The notes below the pieces were generated by a model, which was not told the origin of the DNA, made no database searches, and was given only the letters and a program-made list of their open reading frames with translations. Both the position numbers and the translations under genes were made by a program. Shown piece by piece: positions 1 through 5,639 of a DNA stretch of 10,062 nt; the first letter of the stretch is position 1; every line of letters begins with the position of its first letter. This stretch comes from DATEAV01 sp964513155 (GTDB taxonomy: Bacteria > Chloroflexota > Anaerolineae > Anaerolineales > E44-bin32). The stretch covers positions 1 to 10,062 of the forward strand of contig CAZEMA010000090.1 of assembly GCA_964513155.1 (NCBI GenBank). The letters are read 5' to 3'.

Positions 1-5
1 CCCCG

Positions 6-111
6 CACCTGCGGTTCGGGGCAGGTGTCGCCCCGTCGGGCCGGGGCTCGCGGCCCGAACGGGGGGCTCGTGGCCTCGCGAAGCATCCCCGGAGGGGGCG
101 AACAGGGTGCT
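6..111. other. GC-rich hairpin cluster at window start
   Basis: No convincing gene lies in the first 244 bases. Three consecutive stem-loops can be drawn by eye: CACCTGC (6-12) with GCAGGTG (21-27); TCGGGCC (36-42) with GGCCCGA (52-58); and AGCATCC (82-88) with GGGTGCT (105-111, one G-U pair). None is followed by a T-run, so they do not look like intrinsic terminators on the plus strand. They could be the 3' end of something upstream of the window or simply a by-product of high GC. I looked for RNase P, SRP, tmRNA and tRNA signature motifs and did not find them. Confidence 0.3.
43..75. repeat. Imperfect 13-bp direct repeat
   Basis: GGGGCTCGCGGCC at 43-55 recurs as GGGGCTCGTGGCC at 63-75, with one mismatch and a period of 20 bases. 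Only two copies are present, so it is neither a CRISPR nor a tandem array. It overlaps the second hairpin of the leader cluster. No function can be assigned. Confidence 0.4.
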
Positions 112-157
112 GGACGGGCCGACCCTACTCTCTCCCGCCCGCGATCCCTTCGCTCTT

Positions 158-186
158 TTGACTCCCTCTCTGCCGAATGCTACAAT
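158..186 (+). promoter_or_regulatory. Sigma-70-type promoter with extended -10
   Basis: TTGACT (158-163) is separated by exactly 17 bases from TACAAT (181-186). The bases directly before the -10 box are TGC, giving the TGn extended -10 element. Each hexamer differs from consensus at one position. Transcription should start near 193, giving a leader of about 50 bases before the NIL-domain gene at 245, which has a GGGAGG ribosome site at 235-240. This is the best promoter in the window and may serve the following plus-strand genes. Confidence 0.8.
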
Positions 187-244
187 CCTTCTCCAGGTGG
201 GGTCCGGCTGATTCCGTGAGCGGGGGCAGCCGCCGGGAGGAAGG

Positions 245-469
245 ATGGCCACGCAGGTCTTACGGTTGAACTACCCGCCCTCTCTCGCCGGCCAGCCGAT
301 CATCCAGCAACTGATCCGGCAGTTCGAGCTCATCGTGAATATCCGCCAGGCCCAGATCACGCTTCACGAGGGGTGGATCGAGCTGGAAACCTGTGGCTCC
401 GAGGCGGAGGTCGACCGGGCGGTCGACTGGTTGGCTTCAAAGGGGATCCAGGTAGACCTGGTCACCTAG
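245..469 (+). CDS. Free-standing NIL-domain protein
   Basis: This is a 74-residue protein that consists almost entirely of one NIL domain, the small ferredoxin-like alpha/beta fold found at the C-terminus of methionine-importer ATPases (MetN) and fused to 4Fe-4S ferredoxins in other proteins. Its opening strand (VLRLNYPP), the helix with QPIIQQLIRQF, and the later pattern of strand, GWIELE, helix (AEVDRAVDWL) and final strand fit the fold. In MetN the domain binds substrate amino acid and regulates transport. No ATPase, ferredoxin or transporter gene is adjacent here, so a ligand-sensing or sulfur/methionine role is only inference. The start is well supported by GGGAGG at 235-240 and a strong upstream promoter. 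There are no cysteine clusters, so it is not an iron-sulfur protein. The next gene is downstream across a structured gap. Confidence 0.85.
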   Translation: MATQVLRLNYPPSLAGQPIIQQLIRQFELIVNIRQAQITLHEGWIELETCGSEAEVDRAVDWLASKGIQVDLVT

Positions 470-476
470 GCCGTCT

Positions 477-545
477 CCTCGGCCCCTCGATCGACAGCCG
501 AGGCGGTTCACCTGGTGCTTGCGGCCCGACGAGGTGTGAACCGCC
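477..545 (+). promoter_or_regulatory. Two back-to-back stem-loops upstream of the deacetylase
   Basis: The gap after the NIL gene folds into CCTCGGC (477-483) with GCCGAGG (497-503), then a perfect 10-bp stem, GGCGGTTCAC (502-511) with GTGAACCGCC (536-545), with a 24-base loop. The two stems share bases 502-503, so they compete at that point. Neither is followed by a T-run. The GAGGTG at 531-536, a possible ribosome site for an upstream ATG at 552, lies at the edge of the second stem. The structure could be a leader control element, an RNA-processing site or an operator-like palindrome; the sequence alone does not decide. Confidence 0.5.
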
Positions 546-599
546 CATACCATGAGCTCCCTGCCCGACATCCTAATTCCACCCAGACAGGTGAGATGC

Positions 600-1445
600 T
601 TGAAGCGGATCCTCATCGTCAACGCCGATGACTACGGACGGACCGCCGGGGTCTCTGAGGGAATCCGCCTGGCGCATCGGGAAGGCATCGTTACGGTCAC
701 AACCGTAATGGTCAACAGGCCTGGCGCCCTGGATGAGATTCGACGGGCGCGAGAGGAGACGCCCCGCCTAGCCCTGGGCGTTCATCTGAACCTGACCTCC
801 GGGCAGCCATGCTCTGCGGCCGAGGCCGTCCCCTCCCTGGTCGATACCCAGGGATGGTTCCGCAGCCGGGACTCATACTTGGCCGATCCGTCGGCGGTCA
901 ACTTGCCCGAAGTTGAGACCGAGTGGAGGGCCCAGATCCGCCTGTTCCTTCGGACCGGCGCCGTTCTCGATCATCTGGACAGCCACCATCACATTGCCGC
1001 CCTCATTCCCGCACTCTGGGGGTTGTGCCTCTCCCTGGCCTGCGAGGTCGGTTGTGGCGTCCGGCCAGCCCTGCCGTCCGAACTCATGACCGATGCTCTG
1101 ACGGAGGGCTACCCACCTGCAATCCGCACATTCGTGCAGGGGGAAGCCTCCCGGCGCCTCTCGCAGTCGGGCGTGCCCCATCCGGACGCCTTGCTTGCCG
1201 GCTGGTTCGCCCAGGATGCGACGCTCCCGAATCTCCTCAACATGCTGCGTGGCCTGCCGGAGGGCGTGACCGAATTGATGACTCATCCAGGTTTCGCCGA
1301 CCAGCCGTTGATCGAGACCAGCATGTACTCCAGGGAACGCGAGCGCGAACTAGCAGCCCTAACCGACCCTGCCGTTCGTCGGGCAGTGGCCCAGGCAGGT
1401 ATCCGCCTCGCGACGTTCCGAGCGCTCTGGCCCGGCAGAACATGA
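600..1445 (+). CDS. ChbG/HpnK (YdjC) family carbohydrate deacetylase
   Basis: This is a metal-dependent deacetylase of the YdjC-like family, which includes ChbG (removes acetyl from chitobiose) and HpnK (hopanoid biosynthesis). Family motifs, numbered from the TTG start, are NADDYG at 8-13 with the metal Asp, GVHLNLTSGQP around 60-70, DSHHH at 127-131 with the metal histidines, and THPGF around 228-232. The length of about 281 residues fits the family. I prefer TTG at 600 because GGTGA (590-594) sits at good spacing and the product then begins at the usual family N-terminus. GTG at 591 and ATG at 552 are in-frame alternatives, the latter adding 16 residues with no family match. The stop overlaps the methyltransferase start as ATGA. 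The true substrate (N-acetyl sugar, glycolipid or hopanoid) is unknown; no other hopanoid or chitin genes are in view. Confidence 0.85.
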   Translation: MKRILIVNADDYGRTAGVSEGIRLAHREGIVTVTTVMVNRPGALDEIRRAREETPRLALGVHLNLTSGQPCSAAEAVPSLVDTQGWFRSRDSYLADPSAVNLPEVETEWRAQIRLFLRTGAVLDHLDSHHHIAALIPALWGLCLSLACEVGCGVRPALPSELMTDALTEGYPPAIRTFVQGEASRRLSQSGVPHPDALLAGWFAQDATLPNLLNMLRGLPEGVTELMTHPGFADQPLIETSMYSRERERELAALTDPAVRRAVAQAGIRLATFRALWPGRT

Positions 1446-2113
1446 AGCTCATCCGGGCCATTGTGAGGTGGTTCGCCCCTCATCTGTACACCGACATGGC
1501 CTGGAGCTACGACCTCATCGCCTGGCTCGTCTCGCTAGGGTTGTGGGGCGCATGGCAGGCGACAGGGCTGGAGGTCCTGGACGGAGGCGCGGTGCTGGAG
1601 GTCGGCCACGGTCCGGGCCATCTATTGCGGCAGATGACTGGCCGAGGCTGGTGCGCCGTCGGCGCGGATCCGTCACGCCAGATGGGACGATTGGCTGCCC
1701 GCCGGCTTCGGCGCCACGGGATGATGCCCAGGCTCGTCCGTGCGCGCGGTCAAAGCCTTCCTTTCCCCGCCGGGTACTTTGGTGGTGTCCTCTCAACCTT
1801 CCCCAGCGAGTTCATTCTTGACCCACGGTCGCTGTCCGAGGCCTGGCGCATCCTTAAGCCAGGCGGGCAGTTTGTCGTCGTGCCTGTAGCGATGATTACT
1901 GGTCGATCGGCCATCGACCGCATCGGGGCGTGGCTCAACAAGGTTTCCGGCCAAGCGGACGAGCCGGACGCGGCCTGGTCCAGGCCATTCAAGGCCCTGG
2001 GGTTCGAGACCCAAGTGGATCGCCTGCACTTGGGGCGGAGCGTTGTCCTGCGGCTGGTAGCTCGCAAGCCCGAAACCACGGCGGGATTGGCGACCCATGG
2101 CCTCGAAAACTAG
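1442..2113 (+). CDS. Class I SAM-dependent methyltransferase
   Basis: This 223-residue protein carries a Rossmann-fold methyltransferase domain of the Methyltransf_11 (UbiE-like) type. The SAM-binding glycine loop is VLEVGHGPGHL at 51-61, the acidic residue after strand 2 is D76 in GADPSRQM, and the motif II/III region (LPFPAGYFGGVLSTFPSEF) and LSEAWRILKPGGQFVVV at 131-147 follow in order. The N-terminal segment (YDLIAWLVSLGLWGAW) is hydrophobic and could associate with membrane. The ATG at 1442 overlaps the deacetylase stop by four bases and has no strong ribosome site of its own, which points to translational coupling. A longer open frame extends upstream from 923 but is out of frame with, and overlaps, the deacetylase, so I reject that extension. 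Substrate unknown; a lipid, quinone or the deacetylase product are possibilities by context only. Confidence 0.85.
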   Translation: MKLIRAIVRWFAPHLYTDMAWSYDLIAWLVSLGLWGAWQATGLEVLDGGAVLEVGHGPGHLLRQMTGRGWCAVGADPSRQMGRLAARRLRRHGMMPRLVRARGQSLPFPAGYFGGVLSTFPSEFILDPRSLSEAWRILKPGGQFVVVPVAMITGRSAIDRIGAWLNKVSGQADEPDAAWSRPFKALGFETQVDRLHLGRSVVLRLVARKPETTAGLATHGLEN

Positions 2114-2216
2114 AATCCGCCGTGCACGCCGCCGCAGAGGACGGCAAGTCCATGTCCGCTACACGTGGTAATCTTGAGTCCGCCGGATTGCAGTCCCACC
2201 AGTCCGCCCCCAGATC

Positions 2217-2260
2217 CTGGGAGGGGCTGCGGCGCTCCCAGCCGGCGGGCATGTGGAGGA
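2217..2260 (+). promoter_or_regulatory. Hairpin followed by ribosome binding site of trmI
   Basis: CTGGGAG (2217-2223) pairs with CTCCCAG (2235-2241) across an 11-base loop. GGAGGA at 2255-2260 follows and is placed correctly for GTG at 2265, which decides the trmI start in favour of 2265 over GTG 2253. The ATG at 2264 is immediately followed by a stop in its own frame. I see no clear promoter in 2114-2250. Confidence 0.5.
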
Positions 2261-2264
2261 TAAT

Positions 2265-3095
2265 GTGAAGGTTGCGCAAGCCGGCGATGTCGTCATGCTG
2301 GTCGGTCGGGAACACCGGTACTTCATCTTTCGTCTCGAACCCCATGCCGATCTGCAGACGCATCGTGGCGTGGTCAAGCACGATGCCTTGATTGGTCTGC
2401 CGTGGGGGTCCCTAGCGGAGAGCCACCTGGGGAGCAAGTTCTACCTGGTTGAACCAGCCCTACACGACGTGCTCATCAACACCCGGCGGAACTCGCAGAT
2501 CATCTTCCCCAAAGACATCGGCTACATTCTGGTGCGCCTGTCGGTCGGCCCCGGCAAGATTGTCGTCGAAGGCGGAACTGGTTCTGGAGCCCTGACGACC
2601 GCGCTCGCCTGGGCGGTCGGTCCCCAGGGCAAAGTCATTACCTATGAGCGGCGCGAGGACATGCAGGAACTCGCCCGGCGCAACCTGCAGCGTGTCGGCC
2701 TGGACGATCGGGTGGTCTTCAAGCTGCGAGACATTGCCCAGGGTTTCGACGAGACGGACGCCGACGCGTTGTTCCTCGACCTGCCCAATCCGGAACAGTT
2801 CCTTCCCCAGGTCCGCGCGGCGCTCCATCCAGGGGGTGCGTTCGGCACGATTCTTCCCACGACGAACCAAGTGTCCGCTCTCCTGGAGGCGATGCAGCAG
2901 CAGTCTTTTGCGTTCGTCGAAGTCTGCGAGCTGATGCTGCGGTTCTACAAGGTCGTCCCTCAGCGGTTGCGGCCGACGGACCGCATGGTGGCCCACACCG
3001 GGTACCTCATCTTCGCCCGGCCTGTGGTGGCCTTGCTGGAAACGGGAACAGGAGAAGCCGACAAGGAGTCCACTGAGCCCGACAGGGACGGCTAG
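2265..3095 (+). CDS. trmI: tRNA (adenine-58-N1)-methyltransferase, TrmI type
   Basis: This is the bacterial/archaeal-type enzyme that methylates N1 of A58 in the T-loop of tRNA using SAM, working as a homotetramer in characterised homologues. Residues 1-75 match the N-terminal beta domain (GREHRYFIFRL, HRGVVKHDALIG). The Rossmann domain follows: VVEGGTGSGALTTALA around 100-115 is the SAM loop, E128 in YERRE is the ribose-binding acid, and FLDLPNP (with D172) is the catalytic region. The late RPTDRMVAHTGYL matches the conserved TrmI C-terminal strand. Length (276 residues) is normal apart from a short acidic tail. It starts with GTG behind GGAGGA. It stands with other translation-related genes in this window. 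Base usage looks like that of its neighbours. Confidence 0.92.
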   Translation: MKVAQAGDVVMLVGREHRYFIFRLEPHADLQTHRGVVKHDALIGLPWGSLAESHLGSKFYLVEPALHDVLINTRRNSQIIFPKDIGYILVRLSVGPGKIVVEGGTGSGALTTALAWAVGPQGKVITYERREDMQELARRNLQRVGLDDRVVFKLRDIAQGFDETDADALFLDLPNPEQFLPQVRAALHPGGAFGTILPTTNQVSALLEAMQQQSFAFVEVCELMLRFYKVVPQRLRPTDRMVAHTGYLIFARPVVALLETGTGEADKESTEPDRDG

Positions 3096-3176
3096 ACGCT
3101 CGGCAGGATAGGTGTATCGGCACTGAGCACACTGCCAGCCTGCCCCGCGGGCTTGACCGGCTAGGGAGACGAAACG

Positions 3177-3767
3177 ATGCCCATCTTCACTCGACGCCCC
3201 TTTCGCCCGCCTCGCCGTCGACCGGACGGCCGCCTGCCGCCCGCAGCCGAACGCGCTCTGGCCCGGCTGCGGCAAGCGCACGCCCTGCTGGCTCAAGGCC
3301 AGTATGCCCAGGCGGCAGCACTGTTCGCCGAGCTGGCCGACGAGGCCACTGCCCGCGGCCTGCCGCGGGCTGCCCAGCTTAACCTGCAGTCAGGCAGGGC
3401 CTGGATCCTGGCCACTGACATTGCCAGAGGCCAGGACCGGCTCCGGCGGGGGCTGCTGTTGATGGGTCAGACGGGTCAGATCGGCCGGCTCCAGGAGGCC
3501 AGCCGTCGCCTCTTGAACGAGCTGCGCGCCCGCAACCTGGAGGCGGAAGCCGCCGCCCTGGAAAGCGAGCTCTCTGCCGCATTCCCGGGCCTTGACTTCG
3601 CCGCAACTGCAGCCGGATCCCCTATGGCACCTCAGCCGATCCGCGGTCGTCTCCCGACGAAGTGCCCCTCCTGCGGTGGAACCGTTCACCCCGACACCGT
3701 CGAGTGGATCGACGAGACCAGTGCCGCATGTGGCTACTGCGGCAGTATCATCCAGAGTCAGGTCTAG
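3177..3767 (+). CDS. Unknown protein: TPR-like helices plus C-terminal zinc ribbon
   Basis: I do not recognise a named family. The 196-residue product starts with an Arg/Pro-rich stretch (residues 2-22), then has amphipathic alpha helices resembling one or two tetratricopeptide repeats (ALARLRQAHALLAQGQYAQA and AALFAELADEATARG, roughly 27-63), with more helix to about 135. After a short low-complexity linker it ends in a rubredoxin-like zinc ribbon: CPSC at 163-166 and CGYC at 185-188. No signal peptide or membrane segment is seen, so it should be cytoplasmic. The start has GGGAG at 3164-3168 at good spacing. The helical part suggests protein-protein contact and the ribbon suggests metal binding or contact with protein or nucleic acid; the partner is unknown. 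It follows trmI by 81 bases on the same strand. Confidence 0.8.
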   Translation: MPIFTRRPFRPPRRRPDGRLPPAAERALARLRQAHALLAQGQYAQAAALFAELADEATARGLPRAAQLNLQSGRAWILATDIARGQDRLRRGLLLMGQTGQIGRLQEASRRLLNELRARNLEAEAAALESELSAAFPGLDFAATAAGSPMAPQPIRGRLPTKCPSCGGTVHPDTVEWIDETSAACGYCGSIIQSQV

Positions 3768-3782
3768 GTGTGCGATGGAAGG

Positions 3783-3830
3783 CCCTGCTTCCTGGAAGGA
3801 ATCCACATATGTGGTAGCAGGGGCGAAGCC
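3783..3830 (+). other. Nested inverted repeats (cruciform-like) after the zinc-ribbon gene
   Basis: CCCTGCT (3783-3789) pairs with AGCAGGG (3816-3822), enclosing two smaller palindromes: CTTCCTGGAAG and the perfect CCACATATGTGG (3803-3814). GGGCGAAGCCC directly afterwards can form a competing small hairpin. No T-run follows. It may be a 3' end structure for the upstream gene or a binding site for a dimeric regulator upstream of the nudL-type gene. Confidence 0.4.
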
Positions 3831-3856
3831 CTAGACGCCACACATAGGGTTCTCTT

Positions 3857-3875
3857 CGCCGGGCAAGGCGGTTTT
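3857..3875 (+). terminator. Possible weak intrinsic terminator
   Basis: CGCC (3857-3860) pairs with GGCG (3867-3870) across a six-base loop and is followed by GTTTT. The stem is only 4 bp and the T-run only four long, so this is a weak candidate for ending the upstream transcript just before the Nudix gene. Confidence 0.3.
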
Positions 3876-3897
3876 CCATCTCCCTGCCAGTGAACGC

Positions 3898-4479
3898 ATG
3901 GAAGACGACCTCCCCTCCCGCTTGAGCCATCTGCTGGCCTCCCCTAAGGGACGCGAGCCGGTAGATCGGGACGCGCGTCCGGCAGCCGTCCTTGTGCCCC
4001 TCTACCAGGAAGGCGGAATCTGGCACATCCTGTTTACGCTCCGCACGGAGACCGTCGATTCCCATCCCGGGCAAGTCTCTTTTCCCGGCGGCGCCATTGA
4101 ACCCGGGGATGATAGCCCGCTTCGGGCGGCCCTGCGCGAGGCCGAAGAGGAAGTCGGCCTCGCCGCCGAAGACGTACACGTTCTGGGGACTCTCGAGGCG
4201 GTGCCCACCATCACCGGATTCCGAATCGAGCCGGTGGTGGGGTCCATCCCCTGGCCCTACCCTCTTCGGATCAACACTCGAGAGGTGGTACTGGCTTTCG
4301 GCGTGCCGCTGACCTGGCTCGCCGACCCTGCTCACCTCGAGGTCCGCCAGATTGATGGCGAAGCGGGACGGTCAATCGACGTCCACTTCTTCACGCCCTA
4401 CAGTGGCCAGGTAATCTGGGGGGCGACAGCCCGCATCACACTCGGGCTGCTTCGTCTATTGGGGTTGTTCCCAGAATGA
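3898..4479 (+). CDS. Nudix hydrolase, NudL-type CoA pyrophosphatase
   Basis: This 193-residue protein fits the CoA/acyl-CoA diphosphatase branch of the Nudix family, whose members cut CoA into phosphopantetheine and 3',5'-ADP. The branch-specific signature upstream of the box is present: FTLR...HPGQVSFPGG at 46-65, matching the UPF0035 pattern. The Nudix box follows from G65 to L88 and ends REAEEEVGL (80-88), supplying the metal-binding glutamates. It has one extra residue between the first acid and the REXXEE part, as is usual in NudL relatives. No signal peptide is seen. ATG 3898 is the only reasonable start, since an in-frame TAG lies at 3832 with no start codon between, although the ribosome site is weak. 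The gene converges on rplY and its stop overlaps the shared terminator. Substrate preference is inferred from the motif. Confidence 0.87.
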   Translation: MEDDLPSRLSHLLASPKGREPVDRDARPAAVLVPLYQEGGIWHILFTLRTETVDSHPGQVSFPGGAIEPGDDSPLRAALREAEEEVGLAAEDVHVLGTLEAVPTITGFRIEPVVGSIPWPYPLRINTREVVLAFGVPLTWLADPAHLEVRQIDGEAGRSIDVHFFTPYSGQVIWGATARITLGLLRLLGLFPE

Positions 4480-4512
4480 AAAAGAGGGGCAGCGACTGAG
4501 CGCCGCCCCTCT
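4479..4512 (-). terminator. Strong intrinsic terminator of rplY, between convergent genes
   Basis: AGAGGGGC (4483-4490) pairs with GCCCCTCT (4505-4512), and inside it GCG (4492-4494) pairs with CGC (4501-4503) after one A-C mismatch. Read on the minus strand the stem is followed by five Ts (complement of the A-run 4479-4483), a textbook terminator for rplY. On the plus strand no good T-run follows, so for the Nudix gene it would act less efficiently if at all. Confidence 0.85.
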
Positions 4513-4533
4513 CGCATGCTCTCCTCAGAGAGG

Positions 4534-5202
4534 CTACTCCTTGGGAGCCTCTTCGCCTTCCTCTTCCTCTTCTTCCTCGCCTCGCTCCCGCTCGATCACC
4601 TCGGGCTCCACGGCCTCGGCAACGACTTCCACTTCCTCGACTTCCTCGGCCGCCTGAGCCATCACGCGCACGATCAGCTCATCCGGCGACGTCAGGACTC
4701 TGACGCCCTTGCCAATGAACAGGTCCTTGACCGTGAGAGCCGCGCCGACGGTCGTCAGGGGCTCCATGTCAATGGTCACCCTGTCGGGCAGGTCGGCCGG
4801 CAGGGCTTCGACCTCAATCTCATTCAGCCCCATCACCAGCACGCCACCGAAGGTCTTGACCGCCGGGGCCTCACCGACGACATCCACGGGCACGAAGGTC
4901 TTGATGGCCACGTCCATCGCCACCTTGAGGAAATCCACATGCCGGATGTTCCTCAGGATCGAATGGCGCTGGATCTCCCGCACTAGAACGTTGTGCGTCT
5001 CGTCCCCGACCGTCAGCTCGACCAGCGTCGAGCCGCTGGCGCGTGACAAGATTCGAGAGGCCTCCTTCGCTTCGAGCTCCAGCGGCAGTGGTTCTATGCC
5101 GGTGCCATAGAGTACAGCGGGGATTTGCCCCTGGCGGCGCAGTGCTCGCACCTGCTTTCCTATCACCGTCCTCGGGGTGGCCTGCAGCTTCATACGTTCC
5201 AT
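4534..5202 (-). CDS. rplY: 50S ribosomal protein L25, long CTC/TL5 form
   Basis: This is the large-subunit protein that binds the 5S rRNA in the central protuberance. From the chosen start it has 222 residues. The L25 domain is residues 4-92 (ATPRTVIGKQVRALRRQGQIP near the N-terminus, VREIQRHSILRNIRHVDFL at 74-92), the TL5-type C-terminal beta domain runs about 98-182, and a very acidic tail (183-222, with a run of seven Glu) follows. I chose the ATG at 5200-5202 because GGAGG on the minus strand (5211-5215) sits 8 bases upstream; an ATG nine codons earlier would include that ribosome site. In many bacteria rplY/ctc precedes pth in the same orientation, but here it is divergent from the pth-mfd operon. 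It has its own terminator. Confidence 0.95.
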   Translation of the reverse strand: MERMKLQATPRTVIGKQVRALRRQGQIPAVLYGTGIEPLPLELEAKEASRILSRASGSTLVELTVGDETHNVLVREIQRHSILRNIRHVDFLKVAMDVAIKTFVPVDVVGEAPAVKTFGGVLVMGLNEIEVEALPADLPDRVTIDMEPLTTVGAALTVKDLFIGKGVRVLTSPDELIVRVMAQAAEEVEEVEVVAEAVEPEVIERERGEEEEEEEGEEAPKE

Positions 5203-5254
5203 TCGTTCATCCTCCGGAGCGCCTCTCACCCTTTATGGGTTACCCTCGCTCCTT

Positions 5255-5291
5255 GTGAGTGTCTCACCGGCAGAGCCGGTGGCATTACCGG
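5255..5291. repeat. Alternating inverted repeats (ACCGGC / GCCGGT / ACCGG) in the rplY leader region
   Basis: GTGAG (5255-5259) pairs with CTCAC (5263-5267). Overlapping it, ACCGGC (5266-5271) pairs with GCCGGT (5275-5280) across AGA, and the same CCGGT can instead pair with ACCGG at 5287-5291. The stems are mutually exclusive. Because it lies 50-90 bases upstream of rplY, it could be a switching 5' leader if transcription starts beyond 5291 on the minus strand, but no promoter is proven. Confidence 0.4.
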
Positions 5292-5341
5292 ATTGTTCCC
5301 CACCGTCATCCAAGTCTGGCGACGGGCTCCACTGGCGGGCA

Positions 5342-5373
5342 TTTGGCGAAGCGGCAACCACCCCTCCGCCAAA
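5342..5373. other. 7-bp hairpin with 18-base loop
   Basis: TTTGGCG (5342-5348) pairs perfectly with CGCCAAA (5367-5373). Function unknown; the A/T end of the stem and the inverted form would also suit a regulator binding site. Confidence 0.35.
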
Positions 5374-5433
5374 CCTGCTTCCGTATGCTCCAGGCGGCGC
5401 CCCAGGATCCTGCTCACCCGACGTGGACAGGAA

Positions 5434-5462
5434 GCAGGGGCGGCCTACTCTTGCGCCCCTGC
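5434..5462. other. Strong perfect 9-bp hairpin in the non-coding interval
   Basis: GCAGGGGCG (5434-5442) pairs perfectly with CGCCCCTGC (5454-5462) across an 11-base loop. It lies about 150 bases upstream of the surface-gene promoter, outside that transcript. Neither strand shows a T-run after it, so it is not a standard terminator. It is the most stable-looking structure in the interval. Confidence 0.55.
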
Positions 5463-5610
5463 CTCTGTGCCTGCATTCTACCGGGTGCCGCCCTAACCGT
5501 CAACGGCGGGCTCGGTCTTGGCCGAGGCCCCCAGCCAAGCCGTGACTCGCCCGAGTCCCGCGTCATGTGTTGCCTGGGCGTCGACACTCCTGCCAGCCGG
5601 AGGCCGCGCG

Positions 5611-5639
5611 TTGACCGGTGCGGTATGGCGTGTTAAACT
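5611..5639 (+). promoter_or_regulatory. Sigma-70-type promoter with extended -10 for the surface protein-pth-mfd operon
   Basis: TTGACC (5611-5616) is followed after exactly 17 bases by TAAACT (5634-5639), preceded by TGT as a TGn extended -10. Predicted transcription start is near 5646, giving a leader of about 43 bases before the start at 5689. The layout (TTGAC, 17 bases, TGn, -10) matches the promoter at 158-186. Confidence 0.65.

Noticed and set aside
25..219. 64-codon plus-strand open frame at the window start
   Set aside because: It runs through hairpins and the promoter, has no clear ribosome site and has a composition typical of non-coding GC-rich DNA.
923..1441. Upstream extension of the methyltransferase frame
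   Set aside because: It overlaps the deacetylase out of frame and its translation is Arg/Pro/Ser-rich shadow sequence. The methyltransferase similarity begins only after ATG 1442.
3153..3158. TTGACC upstream of the zinc-ribbon gene as a -35 box
   Set aside because: A -10 box at normal spacing would fall inside the start codon region and no matching hexamer is there.
2460..3296. 278-codon minus-strand open frame
   Set aside because: It is antisense to trmI and runs into the next gene; the translation is low in recognisable motifs and the plus-strand gene is certain.
4516..4986. 156-codon plus-strand open frame opposite rplY
   Set aside because: It is the complement of the L25 gene; the Leu/Phe-rich start is just the reverse of the Glu-rich tail.
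5428..5439. 12-base match (CCCTGCTTCCTG, inverted) with 3783-3794
   Set aside because: Both copies lie in hairpin regions, but a 12-base match in 10 kb of GC-rich DNA on two strands is expected by chance, and the flanks do not match.
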